From: Anaerolineales bacterium
GTDB lineage: Bacteria > Chloroflexota > Anaerolineae > Anaerolineales > Villigracilaceae
Assembly: GCA_014860805.1 (NCBI GenBank)
Contig: JACZJB010000136.1
Location: 1 to 64,000 of the forward strand
Direction: 5' to 3'
DNA: 64,000 bases
In this document: positions 31,001-39,508 of the stretch, piece after piece
Numbering within the stretch: the first letter of the stretch is position 1
How the letters are laid out: every line of letters starts with the position of its first letter
The notes under the pieces: generated by a model
The model's input: the letters and a program-made list of their open reading frames with translations, nothing else
Database searches by the model: none
What the model was told of the DNA's origin: nothing
Made by a program: the position numbers and the translations under genes

Positions 31001-33391
31001 AACGGCGCAGACTCATTCTCTTTCACTGCCAATGACGCCCTCTTGAATAGCCTGCCTGCAACAGTCACAATCAATGTGACTGCGGTCAATGACGCGCCTG
31101 TTGCAACTCCGCAGGTCTTAACCGCCGCGGAAGATACGGCATTGGCAATCACTTTGGCTGGCAGTGATGTGGATGCCGACCCTCTGACCTTCAGTATTGT
31201 TACATCGCCTGCAAATGGAACGTTGAGCGGCACGGCTCCCAACCTTATTTACACGCCGAATGCCAATTACAGCGGCCCAGACGCGTTTACATTCCTGGTC
31301 AATGACGGTACAGCAGACAGTGCGCTTGCCACGGTTTCGATCACCGTTGCAGCCGCTAATGATGCGCCAGCCTTCACGAGTACATCAGTGACCTCTGCTA
31401 CAGAGGACAATCCCTATCTTTATAACATCACTACCTTTGATGTAGACCCGGGAGACATCCTCACGATTACATCTCCAACCTTGCCCGGCTGGCTGACACT
31501 GACAGACAATGGAGATGGAACTGCTACACTCAGTGGGACTCCTCTGAATGCCAATGTCGGAGTCAATAATGTTACGTTGCGTGTCAGTGATGGCGCTGTA
31601 AATGTTGACCAGGTCTTTACCATTACAGTCGCAAATACAAACGACGCTCCCACGGACATTGCGCTTTCAAACAATACAATGGACGAAGGTCAGCCCGTGG
31701 GTTCGCTGGTTGGAACCCTTTCCACTACAGACCAGGATGCAGGCGATACCTTTACATATTCCTTCTGCGCTGCGCCAGATAATGCTTCCTTCATAATTGT
31801 TGGAAATGCTCTTCAGACAGATGTTGTTCTTGATGCGGATGTTCAAACGATCTTTGTCGTCTGTATTCATAGCGAGGACGCGGCTGGTCTCTTCTTCGAA
31901 GAGCAATTTACGATCACGCTCACCAACGTAAATGAAGCGCCGTTGATCAACTTACAATCGACTGCAAAGAATGTGGATGAAAGCGCCCCGCTCTTCTTCA
32001 ATCCGATCAACGCATCTGCCATTTCGGTTAGCGACCCCGATGCCGGGGCAGCAAATCTTCAAGTGACTTTGGGCGTGTCGCAAGGTACCCTTACCCTTGG
32101 CTCCACAACTGGCCTTGTGATCACACCTCCCGCGGACGGTTCTGGCGACAGCAATATCACCTTCACTGGCTCGATCGCCAGTATCAATGCCGCGTTGAAT
32201 AATATGCGGTATAACCCAATTGCTGGCTACAACGGCAGTGATCAACTCCAGATCAGTGTTGACGATCTGGGCAACACTGGGTCGGGCGGAGCGAAGACGG
32301 CGAATGCCGCCATGGATCTTTCGATCCTTGCCATACCTCCGAAGATTGTTGCGAATGGTATTAATTCCATGGCGGACACTGGAGATGGTATTCTCAGTGA
32401 AAGCGAGATCGTTTCGGTGGGTATCACCCAATTCATTGTCACCTTCGACCAGGATGTATCCGACCCGGCGGGTGATACAGATCCTGCTGACGTTACAAAC
32501 CCTGCCAATTACATGCTGGTCCACGATAATGGCAATGATTTCCAGACTATAAGTTGTTCCACAGGCGTAAGCACGCAGGATGTGTCCATCAACATTAACT
32601 CGGTTACCTATCAAAACAATTTTGGGAACGGTCCCTATGTCGCCACGCTCAATGTTAATGATGGATTGCCCCTCGCCTTTGGAAACTACCGCCTCTTCAT
32701 CTGCGGCACCACTTCCATTACCGATCTTTATGGGCTCGAACTTGCGGGGGACGGAACAAATGCAGGTACTGATATGATCCGCACCTTTACCGTGGTGAAT
32801 GGAATTATTGGCGGCGGTGGCAGCGGTGTTTCCACCAATGAAAATGTGACAACTCGGCTTACAGGGGTGTTGATCCCAGTGACTGGGTTTACACCCAATG
32901 CCGTCTCTGTCCTTCCTGTTCAATCGGAAGAGGATGCCTATTCTGCTGTGAATGACCTGCGCCTTGAGATTCCCAGCCTGAGCTATAACCAGCCGATTGT
33001 CGGTATTCAGTTCAAGAACAAAACTTGGGATGTGAAATGGCTGGAAAACCAAATCGGCTATTTGGAAGGTTCAGCTTATCCCACCTGGATGGGGAACTCG
33101 GTAATGACTGGTCATGCGACTGACGCGAATGGAAACGTCACTTCCTTCGGGTATATCCGTGAGCTAAAAGTCGGAGATAAGATCAAGATCCATTCGAATG
33201 GAATGGTCTTTGTCTATCAGGTAAAGGAGAATCGTTTGATCCTGCCTTCGAGCATCAAGACGCTTTTCAAGCATGAGGATTATTCATGGATAACCCTGGT
33301 CACCTGTGAGAACTTCAATGCAGACTTTGGAAAATTCATCTCCCGCCGTATGGTCCGTGCTGTACTGATTAGTGTCATTCCTGAGAAGTAA
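22004..33391 (+). CDS. Giant secreted LamG/FN3/metallophosphoesterase/cadherin-like repeat protein with C-terminal sortase domain (~3795 aa)
   Basis: RBS gggagg before ATG 22004; signal/TM segment 'FSFIILILFTLFSLTGTYFVGAA'; repeated LamG ('FTLETWF...Y HAAVTYDG..WRLYLNG...GSLDEVRIWN'), FN3, MPE motifs, cadherin-like 'NDAPV...' repeats, sortase motifs at C-terminus. Confidence 0.9.
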   Translation: MNDRAFRKYSLGAKFSFIILILFTLFSLTGTYFVGAAPAGTALQFNGTNQYATFGNTAYTPNGTLTAAPTWNTQANSQLGRSSLTFNGTTQYVTFGAAPELGAADFTLETWFYWQGGGTTGTTGTGGLTAAYPLISKGRNQADGSNLDANYYLGIQGGRLAADFEDMAGGANHPIIGTTVITTNTWHHAAVTYDSASSVWTLYLDGIADGTLDLGTNILPRSDSIQHAAIGSALTSTGAAAGFFQGRLDEARIWNTVRTQAEIQASMNSEILTPTAGLIGRWGLNDGAGTTASNLNRLGLTTFTVEAWVQRAAGGATMTSGNLGFDNAGGRPFIYPVLTRGMGEGETPANINTNYLLGITANGFVGADFEDTAGGVNHPAWGTTNIPIGEWHHIAATYDGSCWSLYLDGNLETLNGLAVACPNVTPESTSYQYAGVAAGLSSTGTPSTGYFSGIIDEARVWNRALTPAEISANRFVELASGSGLIGRWGMNEGSGVVINDSATPTTENGNLVNGPTWVTGFPDDTPPAAPSGLLISSYSRNINLTWSANSESDLAGYNLYRSTTAGGPYTKQNVALLTTTSYLDTGLTNGTTYYYVVRAVDTSNNESTLSVEVNATPSLAQGAALEFNGSSQYVTFGTGNVLASPVYTVETWFKRTGAGVGVTTGGGGIASAIPLISKGTSESETAAADINYFLGINAASGVLVADFEEGAGGTSPSLNHPISGTTVIANDTWYHAAMTYDGTTLRIYLNGVLENSLTVGQPAASATTSPTAFGTSIRSNGTTIQGYFSGVLDEPRIWTRALSPAEIQTNINSQLTSGTNLLARWGMNEGFGTTVASSLGTFNGVLTNGPLWVPGAPFNIVVDPPAAPSGLNANASSGTNINLTWTDNSNTESTFEIERGNNLAGPFSPLTSVGVNSTNTADSGLTPFTQYCYRVRAVNPSGPSTYSNVSCATTPAEGGEALKLGNANAYVVFPSSASLNTSTYTIETWFRRDGTGVADSTGTNGTFIEPLIAKGTAEDEFANMDINYILGINPAGNLICADFEEAQTGTNPSLNHPVCGTTAIQNGVWYHAAATYDGTTWRLYLNGMPEASLTVNQPANNVNISPVSLGTSIESNGTTAQGFFNGTMEEARIWNYARTPAEILSTINSQVTTAQSGLIARWGMNQNTGTAVNGSAGTTVNGVITGTGWSWVTPGAPFNIDFSVPAAPSGLNATASFANQIDLSWTDNSANEVGFEIERGNNIAGPFTYLSTASVNASSYTDGTVNALTQYCYRVRAVNAGGQSTYSNVSCATTLVESGAALQLGGTNAYAKFTNSASLNSATFTVETWFRRDGAGIGTDTGTGGIASAIPLVTKGTSEAENANADINYFLAINSATNTLCADFEEAASGAAPSQNHPVCGTTPIVNGTWYHAAATYDGTTWRLYLNGLPEASLVVGQPANAVGISPVALGTSIESNGNTTGGYFNGSLDEVRIWNYPRTPAEIQSTVNSQIAAAQTGLIARWSLNEDSGTVVHGSAGTTVTGTVIGTGYSWINPGAPFDIVLTAPAAPSLLNAVSTSAYQVNLTWTDNSTNETNFEIEKGSALAGPFTPLNTVGVNVTAFSDTNVFPTTEYCYRVRAINLVGPSAYSNVSCVTTLTENASALDFGTTNAYATFGDANALDLTQFTLEGWFRRDGAGVSNTTGTGGIANAIPLISNGSPEAETTNADMNYLLCINDATDTLCADFEEGATGATPGLNHPISGVTPIANGSWYHAAVTYDGTTWRLYLNGVLENQAVVNQPVNAANISATSLATMLTTTNTANGFFNGVLDEVRIWNYSRTESEIRSTINTEITSPQTGLVARWGLNEGSGNVVGATAGTTINGTVTGAGYSWITPGAPFNVTFNAPPNAPILVTPPDNSTNVPTSPTLSVDVSDPDGGNLTVQFYGRPVNTATGPDFSIIAIPDTQFYTSSMNGGSPAIMASQTDWIVNNIAANNIKFVTHLGDCTQNGNVPAEWLNADLAFQTIEDVLATGLPYGMPYGIAPGNHDQSPIGDPAGTAAYNATFGTPRFLGRDYYGGHYGSDNDNHYELFSASGIDFIVVHLEYDTSANPAVLAWADNLLQTYSTRRAIIVTHWLINAGFNASFSAQGQAIYDTLKDNPNLFLMLGGHVSPPEGQRSDTFNGNTVYSLMSDYQGRAAGGNGWLRIITISPSNNNIQIRTYSPWLNQYETDADSQFTLPVNLTNSFQLIGTDTVPSGGTASVTWPGLNNDTEYEWYAVASDGAASTTSSTWSFTTEPPANVPPTITGQNPLATNEDTSLDITLADLTVTDPDNTYPNGFSLAVQTGTNYTVAGSTITPALNFNGPLTVPVIVNDGTDNSNVFNLTVTVNPVNDVPTTTGITNVTVAEDAPNTTIDLWPSFADVETPDNLLTYTVSTNTNPTLFTSVTVTAGQNLVLDYAPNMFGSAQVTVRATDAGVPSQFIETTFTVTVTPVNDAPTTTGIANLTVNEDAPDSIIDLWPSFADIENADNLLVYSVTTNTNPALFTSVTVNGGQNLVLDYAPNLNGFSQITVRATDLNAAFVETTFTVTVTPVNDAPVCTNVLAATSEDTVVQNAPSCLDVDGDLLTYSIVAQPLNGTASVVADNLVYAPDANYNGLDSYTYRANDGTVNSNTATVNVTVAAMNDEPVANPQILTTAEDTALNLTLTGSDLENDPLTFAVFTPPANGNLSGTAPNLIYTPNTNYNGPDSFTFRVNDGTVNSLIATISITVTPVNDVPVSVGESYTTAEDTALNIAAPGVLENDTDLDTDPLTAVLVTGPSNGTLTLNSNGSFAYTPNSFYNGPDSFTYRANDGIANGNIATVNINVSSVNNAPVCEDVVLATNEDITGQTAPSCLDADGNTMTYSIVAQPTNGSASILAGQLVYVPNGNFNGIDSFTYRATDGVLDSNISTVAVTVVAVNDAPVATPQGVTTAEDVPVNITLSGSDIEGNPLTFAISVPPTNGTLSGTAPNITYIPNANFNGADSFSFTANDALLNSLPATVTINVTAVNDAPVATPQVLTAAEDTALAITLAGSDVDADPLTFSIVTSPANGTLSGTAPNLIYTPNANYSGPDAFTFLVNDGTADSALATVSITVAAANDAPAFTSTSVTSATEDNPYLYNITTFDVDPGDILTITSPTLPGWLTLTDNGDGTATLSGTPLNANVGVNNVTLRVSDGAVNVDQVFTITVANTNDAPTDIALSNNTMDEGQPVGSLVGTLSTTDQDAGDTFTYSFCAAPDNASFIIVGNALQTDVVLDADVQTIFVVCIHSEDAAGLFFEEQFTITLTNVNEAPLINLQSTAKNVDESAPLFFNPINASAISVSDPDAGAANLQVTLGVSQGTLTLGSTTGLVITPPADGSGDSNITFTGSIASINAALNNMRYNPIAGYNGSDQLQISVDDLGNTGSGGAKTANAAMDLSILAIPPKIVANGINSMADTGDGILSESEIVSVGITQFIVTFDQDVSDPAGDTDPADVTNPANYMLVHDNGNDFQTISCSTGVSTQDVSININSVTYQNNFGNGPYVATLNVNDGLPLAFGNYRLFICGTTSITDLYGLELAGDGTNAGTDMIRTFTVVNGIIGGGGSGVSTNENVTTRLTGVLIPVTGFTPNAVSVLPVQSEEDAYSAVNDLRLEIPSLSYNQPIVGIQFKNKTWDVKWLENQIGYLEGSAYPTWMGNSVMTGHATDANGNVTSFGYIRELKVGDKIKIHSNGMVFVYQVKENRLILPSSIKTLFKHEDYSWITLVTCENFNADFGKFISRRMVRAVLISVIPEK
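22110..27640 (+). repeat. About six LamG/concanavalin-like modules interleaved with FN3 modules
   Basis: Recurrent 'YTVETWFKRTGAGV..TGTGGIASAIPLISKG..E.ENANADINYFL.IN...L.ADFEE...P.LNHP..GTT.I.NGTWYHAAATYDGTTWRLYLNG' plus 'PAAPSGLNA.....INLTWTDNS.NE..FEIERG' FN3 linkers. Confidence 0.9.
27803..28660 (+). other. Calcineurin-like metallophosphoesterase domain embedded in the giant protein
   Basis: Ordered motifs 'IIAIPDTQFY', 'THLGDCTQNG', 'GIAPGNHDQ', 'AIIVTHWLI', 'FLMLGGHVS'. Confidence 0.85.
28840..32330 (+). repeat. Cadherin/VCBS/Big_9-like tandem repeats
   Basis: Serial 'VTPVNDAPV...EDT....L.....G.DLENDPLTF.I...P.NG.LSGTAPNLIYTPN.NYNGPDSFTF..NDGT..S..ATVSITV'. Confidence 0.85.
32951..33391 (+). 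other. C-terminal sortase domain
   Basis: 'LRLEIPSLSYNQPIVGI...NSVMTGHATD...FGYIRELKVGDKIKIHSNGMVFVYQVKENRLILPSS...ITLVTCENFN...RRMVRAVLISVIP'; His codon 33113-33115, Cys codon 33305-33307, candidate Arg 33356-33358. Confidence 0.85.
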
Positions 33392-33402
33392 TTGATGATT
33401 TG

Positions 33403-33441
33403 AAAAAAACAAGCCCGATGGATATCGGGCTTGTTTTTTTT
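33403..33441 (+). terminator. Rho-independent terminator of giant gene
   Basis: aacaagcccgat-ggat-atcgggcttgtttttttt. Confidence 0.9.
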
Positions 33442-33466
33442 TAGGGGCTATAAAATAGACTAAAGA

Positions 33467-34318
33467 TTAGTCTGTTAAGAGGCTCTGAACTTCTTCAGGC
33501 AGGGGATTCAAGTTCGCAAACACTTCCCAAGTCTCCACATGCTCTACGGATTCGCCCGGGTTTAGCTTGACCAGCGGCGATAGGCTTTCCAATTCCACAA
33601 ATTCGTTATTGCAGAAGAGTTCTGCGTTGCTGTTGTTATCCGGGTAGGTTGAGTTTGTCAGCGCGCTGAATGTCTTTTTGAAAAGAACACCGTCCATCCA
33701 GTACGCCAGCCAGCCATGCGGATTGAAGTAGCCGATCTTGAAGGGCGGCAAAAGGGCATCAGCGTGGAAAATGATAAAGTCATCTCGCAGGTTGAGGCGC
33801 GGATCATTGATGCGGGTGTATGGCCAGAGCGAAAACTGTCGGTTGGATAAAAGCCCCGCCGCGTCCACATTTCCAACGGCTTGGGGGAGAATCGCCGTTC
33901 CTCCCAAACGGAATTGAGTGATCGCCCATGGGGCCAGTTCCACTGCCCATAATCCATCGTTGATGAGGGTGTGGGTCAGCGTGACAAATGGCTTATCAGC
34001 GGCGATACGGAGCTCAATGCGCTTACGAATCCCAGTCCCTGCTTCCGTCTGCATTTCGAGGATGACACCATCCGATAAATCCGTTATTGTTACCTCACCT
34101 GTATCAGGCACGTATGTACGCGGCATCGCTTCAGGAGAATGCCATAGACGATGCCCGCCGCGAAAATAAAAATCACCCCACGGAGTGGGAACAGGTGCCA
34201 GATGGCTTAGATTTGCCAGCAGGTTGGTTTTGCCTGAAGGAGTCAGCCCGGAGATGCGCAGGGAGTCAGTCAGGTATTCGATTTCAAGAAAATCATTTTT
34301 CAATACACGTTTATTCAT
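33467..34318 (-). CDS. Galactose-mutarotase-like/DUF4380-like protein
   Basis: 'VPTPWGDFYFRGGHRLWHSPEAMPRTYVPD', 'TLTHTLINDGLWAVELAPWAITQF'; clustered with sugar genes. Confidence 0.6.
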   Translation of the reverse strand: MNKRVLKNDFLEIEYLTDSLRISGLTPSGKTNLLANLSHLAPVPTPWGDFYFRGGHRLWHSPEAMPRTYVPDTGEVTITDLSDGVILEMQTEAGTGIRKRIELRIAADKPFVTLTHTLINDGLWAVELAPWAITQFRLGGTAILPQAVGNVDAAGLLSNRQFSLWPYTRINDPRLNLRDDFIIFHADALLPPFKIGYFNPHGWLAYWMDGVLFKKTFSALTNSTYPDNNSNAELFCNNEFVELESLSPLVKLNPGESVEHVETWEVFANLNPLPEEVQSLLTD

Positions 34319-34324
34319 CAGGAC

Positions 34325-35308
34325 CTACCAATAGTTGTGGACAAGATTGCGGATATGCTCATCGTAAATCATGCGGACCTGTTCCATCGCCTCGGGACTC
34401 AGGGATGGCAGGTCTGCCGCTTTGACATTGTCCTCCGCTTGAGCAGGATTCTTTGCGCCGGGAATCGTGCATGTCACAGCATCGAACATCAGAATCCAGC
34501 GCAAGGCAAACTGCGGCATCGTCCAGCCAGCAGGGACGAGCGCGCGAAGTTCTTCAACAGCCTTTAGGCCCGTTTCATAATCCACGCCTGAGAAGGTTTC
34601 GCCGCGGTCGAAAGATTCACCGTGGCGATTGAAAGCGCGATGGTCATCCGCTTCAAAACTTGATTTGGAAGTTAACTTGCCAGTCAACATTCCGCTGGCA
34701 AGCGGCACACGCGCCAGAATGCCAACCTTGCGGCGCATGGCTTGGTTGAAAAATAACTCGGCTGGCCGCTGGCGGAAGATATTGAAAATGATCTGCACGG
34801 TCTGCACATTTGGATATTCAATGGCTTTGAGAGCTTCTTCCACTTTTTCGACACTTACGCCGTAATGGCGCAATTTTCCATGTTGAACAAGATCATCCAA
34901 CGCGCCAAAGGTTTCAGGCATGTAAAAGACTTCGGTGGGTGGGCAGTGTAGCTGTAAAAGGTCGATGGCTTCGGTATTGAGATTTTTCAGACTCCGCTCG
35001 ACGAATGCCGTGAGATTTACGCGGCTGTACCCGCCTGCTATGTGCGGGTACAGCCTCCGCCCAGCCTTGGTTGCCACGTAGATGGTTTCGCTGCGCTCCT
35101 TGCGGAGTTGCGCCACCAAGCGTTCCGAGCGGCCATCGCCGTAGACATCGGCGGTGTCGATGAAGTTAACGCCCAGGTCAATGGAACGGTGCAATGCTGC
35201 CAAAGAGTCCTTGTCGTCCACATTACCCCAAGAGCCCCCGATTGCCCATGCCCCAAAAGAAACAGTTGAGACTTTCCACCCTGTACGTCCAAGTTCGCGA
35301 TATTGCAT
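34325..35308 (-). CDS. Aldo/keto reductase
   Basis: 'MQYRELGRTGWKVSTVSFGAWAIGGSWG', 'VNFIDTADVYGDGRSERLVAQ', 'AIDLLQLHCP'. Confidence 0.92.
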   Translation of the reverse strand: MQYRELGRTGWKVSTVSFGAWAIGGSWGNVDDKDSLAALHRSIDLGVNFIDTADVYGDGRSERLVAQLRKERSETIYVATKAGRRLYPHIAGGYSRVNLTAFVERSLKNLNTEAIDLLQLHCPPTEVFYMPETFGALDDLVQHGKLRHYGVSVEKVEEALKAIEYPNVQTVQIIFNIFRQRPAELFFNQAMRRKVGILARVPLASGMLTGKLTSKSSFEADDHRAFNRHGESFDRGETFSGVDYETGLKAVEELRALVPAGWTMPQFALRWILMFDAVTCTIPGAKNPAQAEDNVKAADLPSLSPEAMEQVRMIYDEHIRNLVHNYW

Positions 35309-35371
35309 GATGTATTTCCTTTATTTCAAAACAAACCCTAAAGGTCGAAAAGACCTTTAGGGTTTGTGAGT

Positions 35372-36877
35372 TTACAGACCCTTGTTCAAATGATAGTACA
35401 GGTCATTCCAGCGCAGTTTTTCGCGGAATTCCTGGACACGGGTATTCTCGTCAATGACCAAAAATTCGATACCTGCCATGTCTGCGAAGTCTTGCAGATG
35501 CTCTGTATTGATTGAGTAGCTGAAACTGGTGTGATGCGCTCCGCCTGCGTAGATCCATGCAGCGGCGGCAACTGAAAGATTGGGGCGCGGCAGCCACAGG
35601 GCGCGTGCCACAGGCAGTTTGGGGAGCGGGGCGTCGTTCGGGACGACATCCACGACATTGGCGACCATGCGGAAGCGGTCACCCATGTGGACGATGCTTG
35701 CGCCGACAGCGGGTCCCGTCTGTGAGTCAAATACCAATCGGACAGGATCAGCTTTCCCGCCGATCCCGAGCGGATGAATTTCCAGTTTCGGCTTGCCAGA
35801 TGCAATGGTTTCGCAAATCTCCAGCATGTGCGCGCCGAGGTTCTTGTCGCCGTTGGCGCTGAAGTGGTAGGTGTAATCTTCCATGAAACTGACACCGCCC
35901 TCCAAGCCCGCATTCATGACCTTCATGGCGCGCACAAGCGCGGAGGTCTTCCAATCGCCTTCGGCGCCGAAGCCATAGCCATCGCGCATCAAACGCTGGA
36001 CAGCGAGACCCGGCAATTGGGTCAGTCCGTGCAGATCTTCAAATGTGGTGGTAAAGGCTTTGAAGTTGCCAGCGCTGAGGAAGGCGCGCATGCCGAGTTC
36101 GATGCGCGCTCCATCCCGCAGGGATGTATGTTTTGCGCCGCCGGGCTTGAGTTCTGCGACAACATCATATTCATCGAGATAGGTTTTGACTAATCCATCA
36201 ATCTCTGCATCGGTGGCTTCATTGACGTACTTGACCAGATCGCCAACGCCGTAGCCGTTCACGGAATAGCCAAGCTGAATTTGCGCCTCCACCTTGTCAC
36301 CTTCCGTGACGGCAACTTCGCGCATGTTATCGCCGAAGCGAGCGACCTTCGCGCCCTGCCAGTCTGCCCATGCGGATGCGGCTCGCGCCCACACACCGAG
36401 TTGGGATTGCACAGCATCATCCTGCCAGTAGCCCACCACCACTTTGCGTTCGATGCGCAGGCGGCTGCCGATGAAACCGAATTCACGGTCACCATGCGCG
36501 GATTGATTAAGGTTCATGAAGTCCATGTCAATGGTTGACCAGGGAATTTCACGGTTGAACTGCGTGTGCAAATGCGCAAACGGTTTCTTGAGCAGGGTCA
36601 AACCGGCGATCCACATCTTGGCGGGGGAGAAGGTATGCATCCATGCGATCAGACCGATGCAATTCTTGGACGAGTTGGCTTCCAGGCACAACTCGCGAAT
36701 TGCGTCGGGCGTGGTGAGCACAGGCTTGAAGACTACCTTCACGGGGATGTGCTTTGAAGCATCGAACGCCGCTGCGATCTCACGTGAATGTACCGCGACT
36801 TCTTCCAATGTTTTGGGGCCGTATAAATGCTGGCTTCCTGTTACGAACCAAATTTCATTTTGTTTCAGGTCGATCAT
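35372..36877 (-). CDS. araA: L-arabinose isomerase
   Basis: '[20 protein letters not shown]', '[19 protein letters not shown]', 'EDYTYHFS', 'GGAHHTSFS'. Confidence 0.95.
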   Translation of the reverse strand: MIDLKQNEIWFVTGSQHLYGPKTLEEVAVHSREIAAAFDASKHIPVKVVFKPVLTTPDAIRELCLEANSSKNCIGLIAWMHTFSPAKMWIAGLTLLKKPFAHLHTQFNREIPWSTIDMDFMNLNQSAHGDREFGFIGSRLRIERKVVVGYWQDDAVQSQLGVWARAASAWADWQGAKVARFGDNMREVAVTEGDKVEAQIQLGYSVNGYGVGDLVKYVNEATDAEIDGLVKTYLDEYDVVAELKPGGAKHTSLRDGARIELGMRAFLSAGNFKAFTTTFEDLHGLTQLPGLAVQRLMRDGYGFGAEGDWKTSALVRAMKVMNAGLEGGVSFMEDYTYHFSANGDKNLGAHMLEICETIASGKPKLEIHPLGIGGKADPVRLVFDSQTGPAVGASIVHMGDRFRMVANVVDVVPNDAPLPKLPVARALWLPRPNLSVAAAAWIYAGGAHHTSFSYSINTEHLQDFADMAGIEFLVIDENTRVQEFREKLRWNDLYYHLNKGL

Positions 36878-36902
36878 GATTGCGTCTCCTTATGATTTGG
36901 TA

Positions 36903-36981
36903 CGTCATTGCGAAAGCACTCTTGTTGCAATCCCTGACATTATGCCGAGATTGCTTCGTCGCTCCGCGGTTTGCAATGACG
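36903..36981. repeat. Intergenic palindromic repeat (cgtcattgcgaa...ttgcaatgacg)
   Basis: Terminal inverted cgtcattgc / gcaatgacg with internal 'gagattgcttcgtcgctccgcgg'; lies in araD-araA gap. Confidence 0.75.
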
Positions 36982-36986
36982 GATGA

Positions 36987-37679
36987 TTACTTCTGTCCAT
37001 AATAGGCGTTTGCGCCGTGTTTCCTCAGATAATGTTTATCCAACAGTTCCTGTTGCATGGGCGGGATGTTGGGATTGAGCATCAAAGTGTGCAGGTTCAT
37101 GAACGCGACTTCTTCCATTACCACCGCATTGTGAACAGCATCCATCGCATCCTTGCCCCATGCAAATGGACCATGACTGTAGACCACCACACCAGGAACA
37201 GCATCGGGATTTTTATCTTTAAATGTCTCTATGATGACGGTCCCCGTCTCTTTCTCGTACTCGTCCTGAATCTCTTCGACAGTCATTTTTCTTGTGCAGG
37301 GAATCTCGCCGTAGAAGTAATCACCATGCGTGGTGCCGAGCGCCGCAATGCCGCGACCCGCCTGCGCAAAACTCGTTGCCCAACGACTGTGAGTGTGGAC
37401 GATGCCGCCGATATTGGGGAAGGCTTTGTACAGTTCCAGATGCGTAGGCGTGTCGGATGAAGGTTTGAGTTCGCCGTCCACGACCTTGCCTGTTTCCAAT
37501 TCCACCACCACCATATCTTTCGCTTTCATCGTCTCATAGGCAACTCCAGAGGGTTTGATCACGACCAAGCCCCTCTCGCGGTCAATGCCAGAGACGTTGC
37601 CCCATGTGAAGGTGACGAGTCCATGTTTTGGGAGCAGCAGGTTTGCTTGAAATACTTGTTCTTTGAGTTTCTTGAGCAT
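36987..37679 (-). CDS. araD: L-ribulose-5-phosphate 4-epimerase
   Basis: '[36 protein letters not shown]', '[36 protein letters not shown]'. Confidence 0.95.
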   Translation of the reverse strand: MLKKLKEQVFQANLLLPKHGLVTFTWGNVSGIDRERGLVVIKPSGVAYETMKAKDMVVVELETGKVVDGELKPSSDTPTHLELYKAFPNIGGIVHTHSRWATSFAQAGRGIAALGTTHGDYFYGEIPCTRKMTVEEIQDEYEKETGTVIIETFKDKNPDAVPGVVVYSHGPFAWGKDAMDAVHNAVVMEEVAFMNLHTLMLNPNIPPMQQELLDKHYLRKHGANAYYGQK

Positions 37680-37690
37680 GATTTCTCCAC

Positions 37691-37791
37691 ATGTCATTGC
37701 GAGAAGCGAACGATAGTGAGCGACGAAGCAATCTCATGGCAAAGTTGAAGATTGCTTCGGGCAAAGAGCAAGAGCGCCCTCGCAATGACAT
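37691..37791. repeat. Intergenic palindromic repeat, same family as 36903-36981
   Basis: atgtcattgcgag ... ctcgcaatgacat, internal 'gcgacgaagcaatctc' / 'gattgcttcg'. Confidence 0.8.
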
Positions 37792-37798
37792 AAATTTA

Positions 37799-39397
37799 TT
37801 ACTTCAACCCTTCCACCGCCGCGCGTTCAATGCCAAGACCTGCTTTGTAGCGTTCCATGAAAGCCGCAAAGCCAGAGACATCCTTCGCATCAGGTGCAAT
37901 CGTAGAGCTTTTTTCGTTGGCGAACACTTTGCCGTTCAAATAATCTTCGAGTGTTTCATTTCCAGTTTTATTGAGCACATAGGCTGCGAGCAGAGCCATG
38001 CCCCATGCGCCGCCTTCGCCTGCGGTTTCCATCACCGAGACGGAGGTGTTCATCGCTGCCGCCATGATCTTTTGCCCAACCCCTTCTGTTTTGAAGAACC
38101 CGCCATGACCCAGCAATTGGTCAAGTTTTACGTTTTCCTGAGAGAGAATATCCATGCCGATCTTCAACGTGCCCACCGACGAGAACAAGTGTGTACGCAT
38201 AAAGTTTGGCAGGGTAAAACGGCTTTCAGGGGTGCGGATAAATAACGGGCGTCCCTCGGTCAAATCTGTGATGGATTCGCCTGAGAGATAGTTGTAGGCA
38301 AGCAAACCACCGCCATCGGCATCACCCGCGAGCGCCATTTTGTAAAGCATCTCAAACAACTTCGATTGGCTGATTTCCACGCCGAGCGCCTTTGTGAATT
38401 CGCCGAAGAGTCCCACCCACGCGTTCAAATCTGATGTGCAGTTGTTGGCATGGACCATTGCCACAGGTTTGCCAGTAGGCGTCGTCACCATGTCGATTTC
38501 GGGATAGAGTTTGGACAACGCCTTCTCCAACACGATCATGGCGAAGACGGACGTCCCAGCCGAGACATTACCCGTTCGCTCTGCCACGCTGTTGGTTGCC
38601 ACCATGCCCGTGCCTGCATCTCCCTCAGGCGGACAGAGCGGAATGCTAGCCTTGAGTCCTCCGCTTGGGTCGAGCAGCTTCGCGCCTTCTTCGGTTAGCG
38701 TGCCAGCGGATTCACCGGCAACGAAAACTTTGGGCAAAATATCTTCGAGCTTCCACGAGATGTTTTCGGCTTTGAGCAGGTCATTGAATTGACCGAGCAT
38801 TTTTTTGTCGTAGTCATTGATCTTGCTGTCAATGGGGAACATGCCCGAGGCTTCGCCAACTCCCAGCACCTTTTGGCCCGTCAACTTCCAGTGGACATAG
38901 CCCGCCAGTGTGGTTTGGTGGCTGATGTCTTTGACATGCGCTTCTTTATTCAAGATGGCTTGATACAGGTGTGCAATACTCCAGCGTTGGGGAATGTTGA
39001 ATTGGAAGAGGTTGGTGAGTTTTTCGGCGGCTTGTCCCGTCATGGTGTTGCGCCAGGTGCGGAAGGGGACAAGTAAATTGTCGTTCTTGTCAAATGCCAG
39101 ATAGCCATGCATCATGGCGCTGAATCCCATCACGCCGACGGTCTTGAGCGTGACGCCGTATTTTTCAGAGACATCTTTGCTGAGGTTCTGATAACTCTCC
39201 TGCAAGCCTTTCCAAACATTGTCCAAACTATATGTCCAGATGCCGTTTTCATATTGGTTTTCCCATTCAAAACTTCCTGACGCAATCGGCGCATGATCTT
39301 CGCCGATCAACACTGCCTTGATGCGGGTGGAACCAAGCTCGATGCCAAGTACGGTCTTGCCGCTTTCGATTGATTTTTTAATTTCATTTTTATCCAT
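37799..39397 (-). CDS. FGGY-family carbohydrate kinase (probable L-ribulokinase/xylulokinase-type)
   Basis: '[33 protein letters not shown]', '[34 protein letters not shown]', '[43 protein letters not shown]'. Confidence 0.88.
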   Translation of the reverse strand: MDKNEIKKSIESGKTVLGIELGSTRIKAVLIGEDHAPIASGSFEWENQYENGIWTYSLDNVWKGLQESYQNLSKDVSEKYGVTLKTVGVMGFSAMMHGYLAFDKNDNLLVPFRTWRNTMTGQAAEKLTNLFQFNIPQRWSIAHLYQAILNKEAHVKDISHQTTLAGYVHWKLTGQKVLGVGEASGMFPIDSKINDYDKKMLGQFNDLLKAENISWKLEDILPKVFVAGESAGTLTEEGAKLLDPSGGLKASIPLCPPEGDAGTGMVATNSVAERTGNVSAGTSVFAMIVLEKALSKLYPEIDMVTTPTGKPVAMVHANNCTSDLNAWVGLFGEFTKALGVEISQSKLFEMLYKMALAGDADGGGLLAYNYLSGESITDLTEGRPLFIRTPESRFTLPNFMRTHLFSSVGTLKIGMDILSQENVKLDQLLGHGGFFKTEGVGQKIMAAAMNTSVSVMETAGEGGAWGMALLAAYVLNKTGNETLEDYLNGKVFANEKSSTIAPDAKDVSGFAAFMERYKAGLGIERAAVEGLK

Positions 39398-39410
39398 ATA
39401 TGTCTCCTCA

Positions 39411-39506
39411 TGTCACCCTGAGCGGCAGCGAAGGGTCTCTACGATTATCTAAGAGATTCTCACCGCACTGCGCGCGGCGCATGTGTCGCTATTGCTCAGA
39501 ATGACA
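39411..39506. repeat. Second family of intergenic palindromic repeat (tgtcaccctgag...ctcagaatgaca)
   Basis: tgtcaccctgagcggcagcgaagggtctct ... agagattctcaccgc ... gctattgctcagaatgaca. Confidence 0.75.
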
Positions 39507-39508
39507 AA

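Noticed and set aside
31952-33052. 366-aa minus-strand ORF antisense to giant 1
   Set aside because: Lies wholly within the strongly supported coding frame; translation is low-complexity, without recognisable domains, and mirrors the repeat codons.
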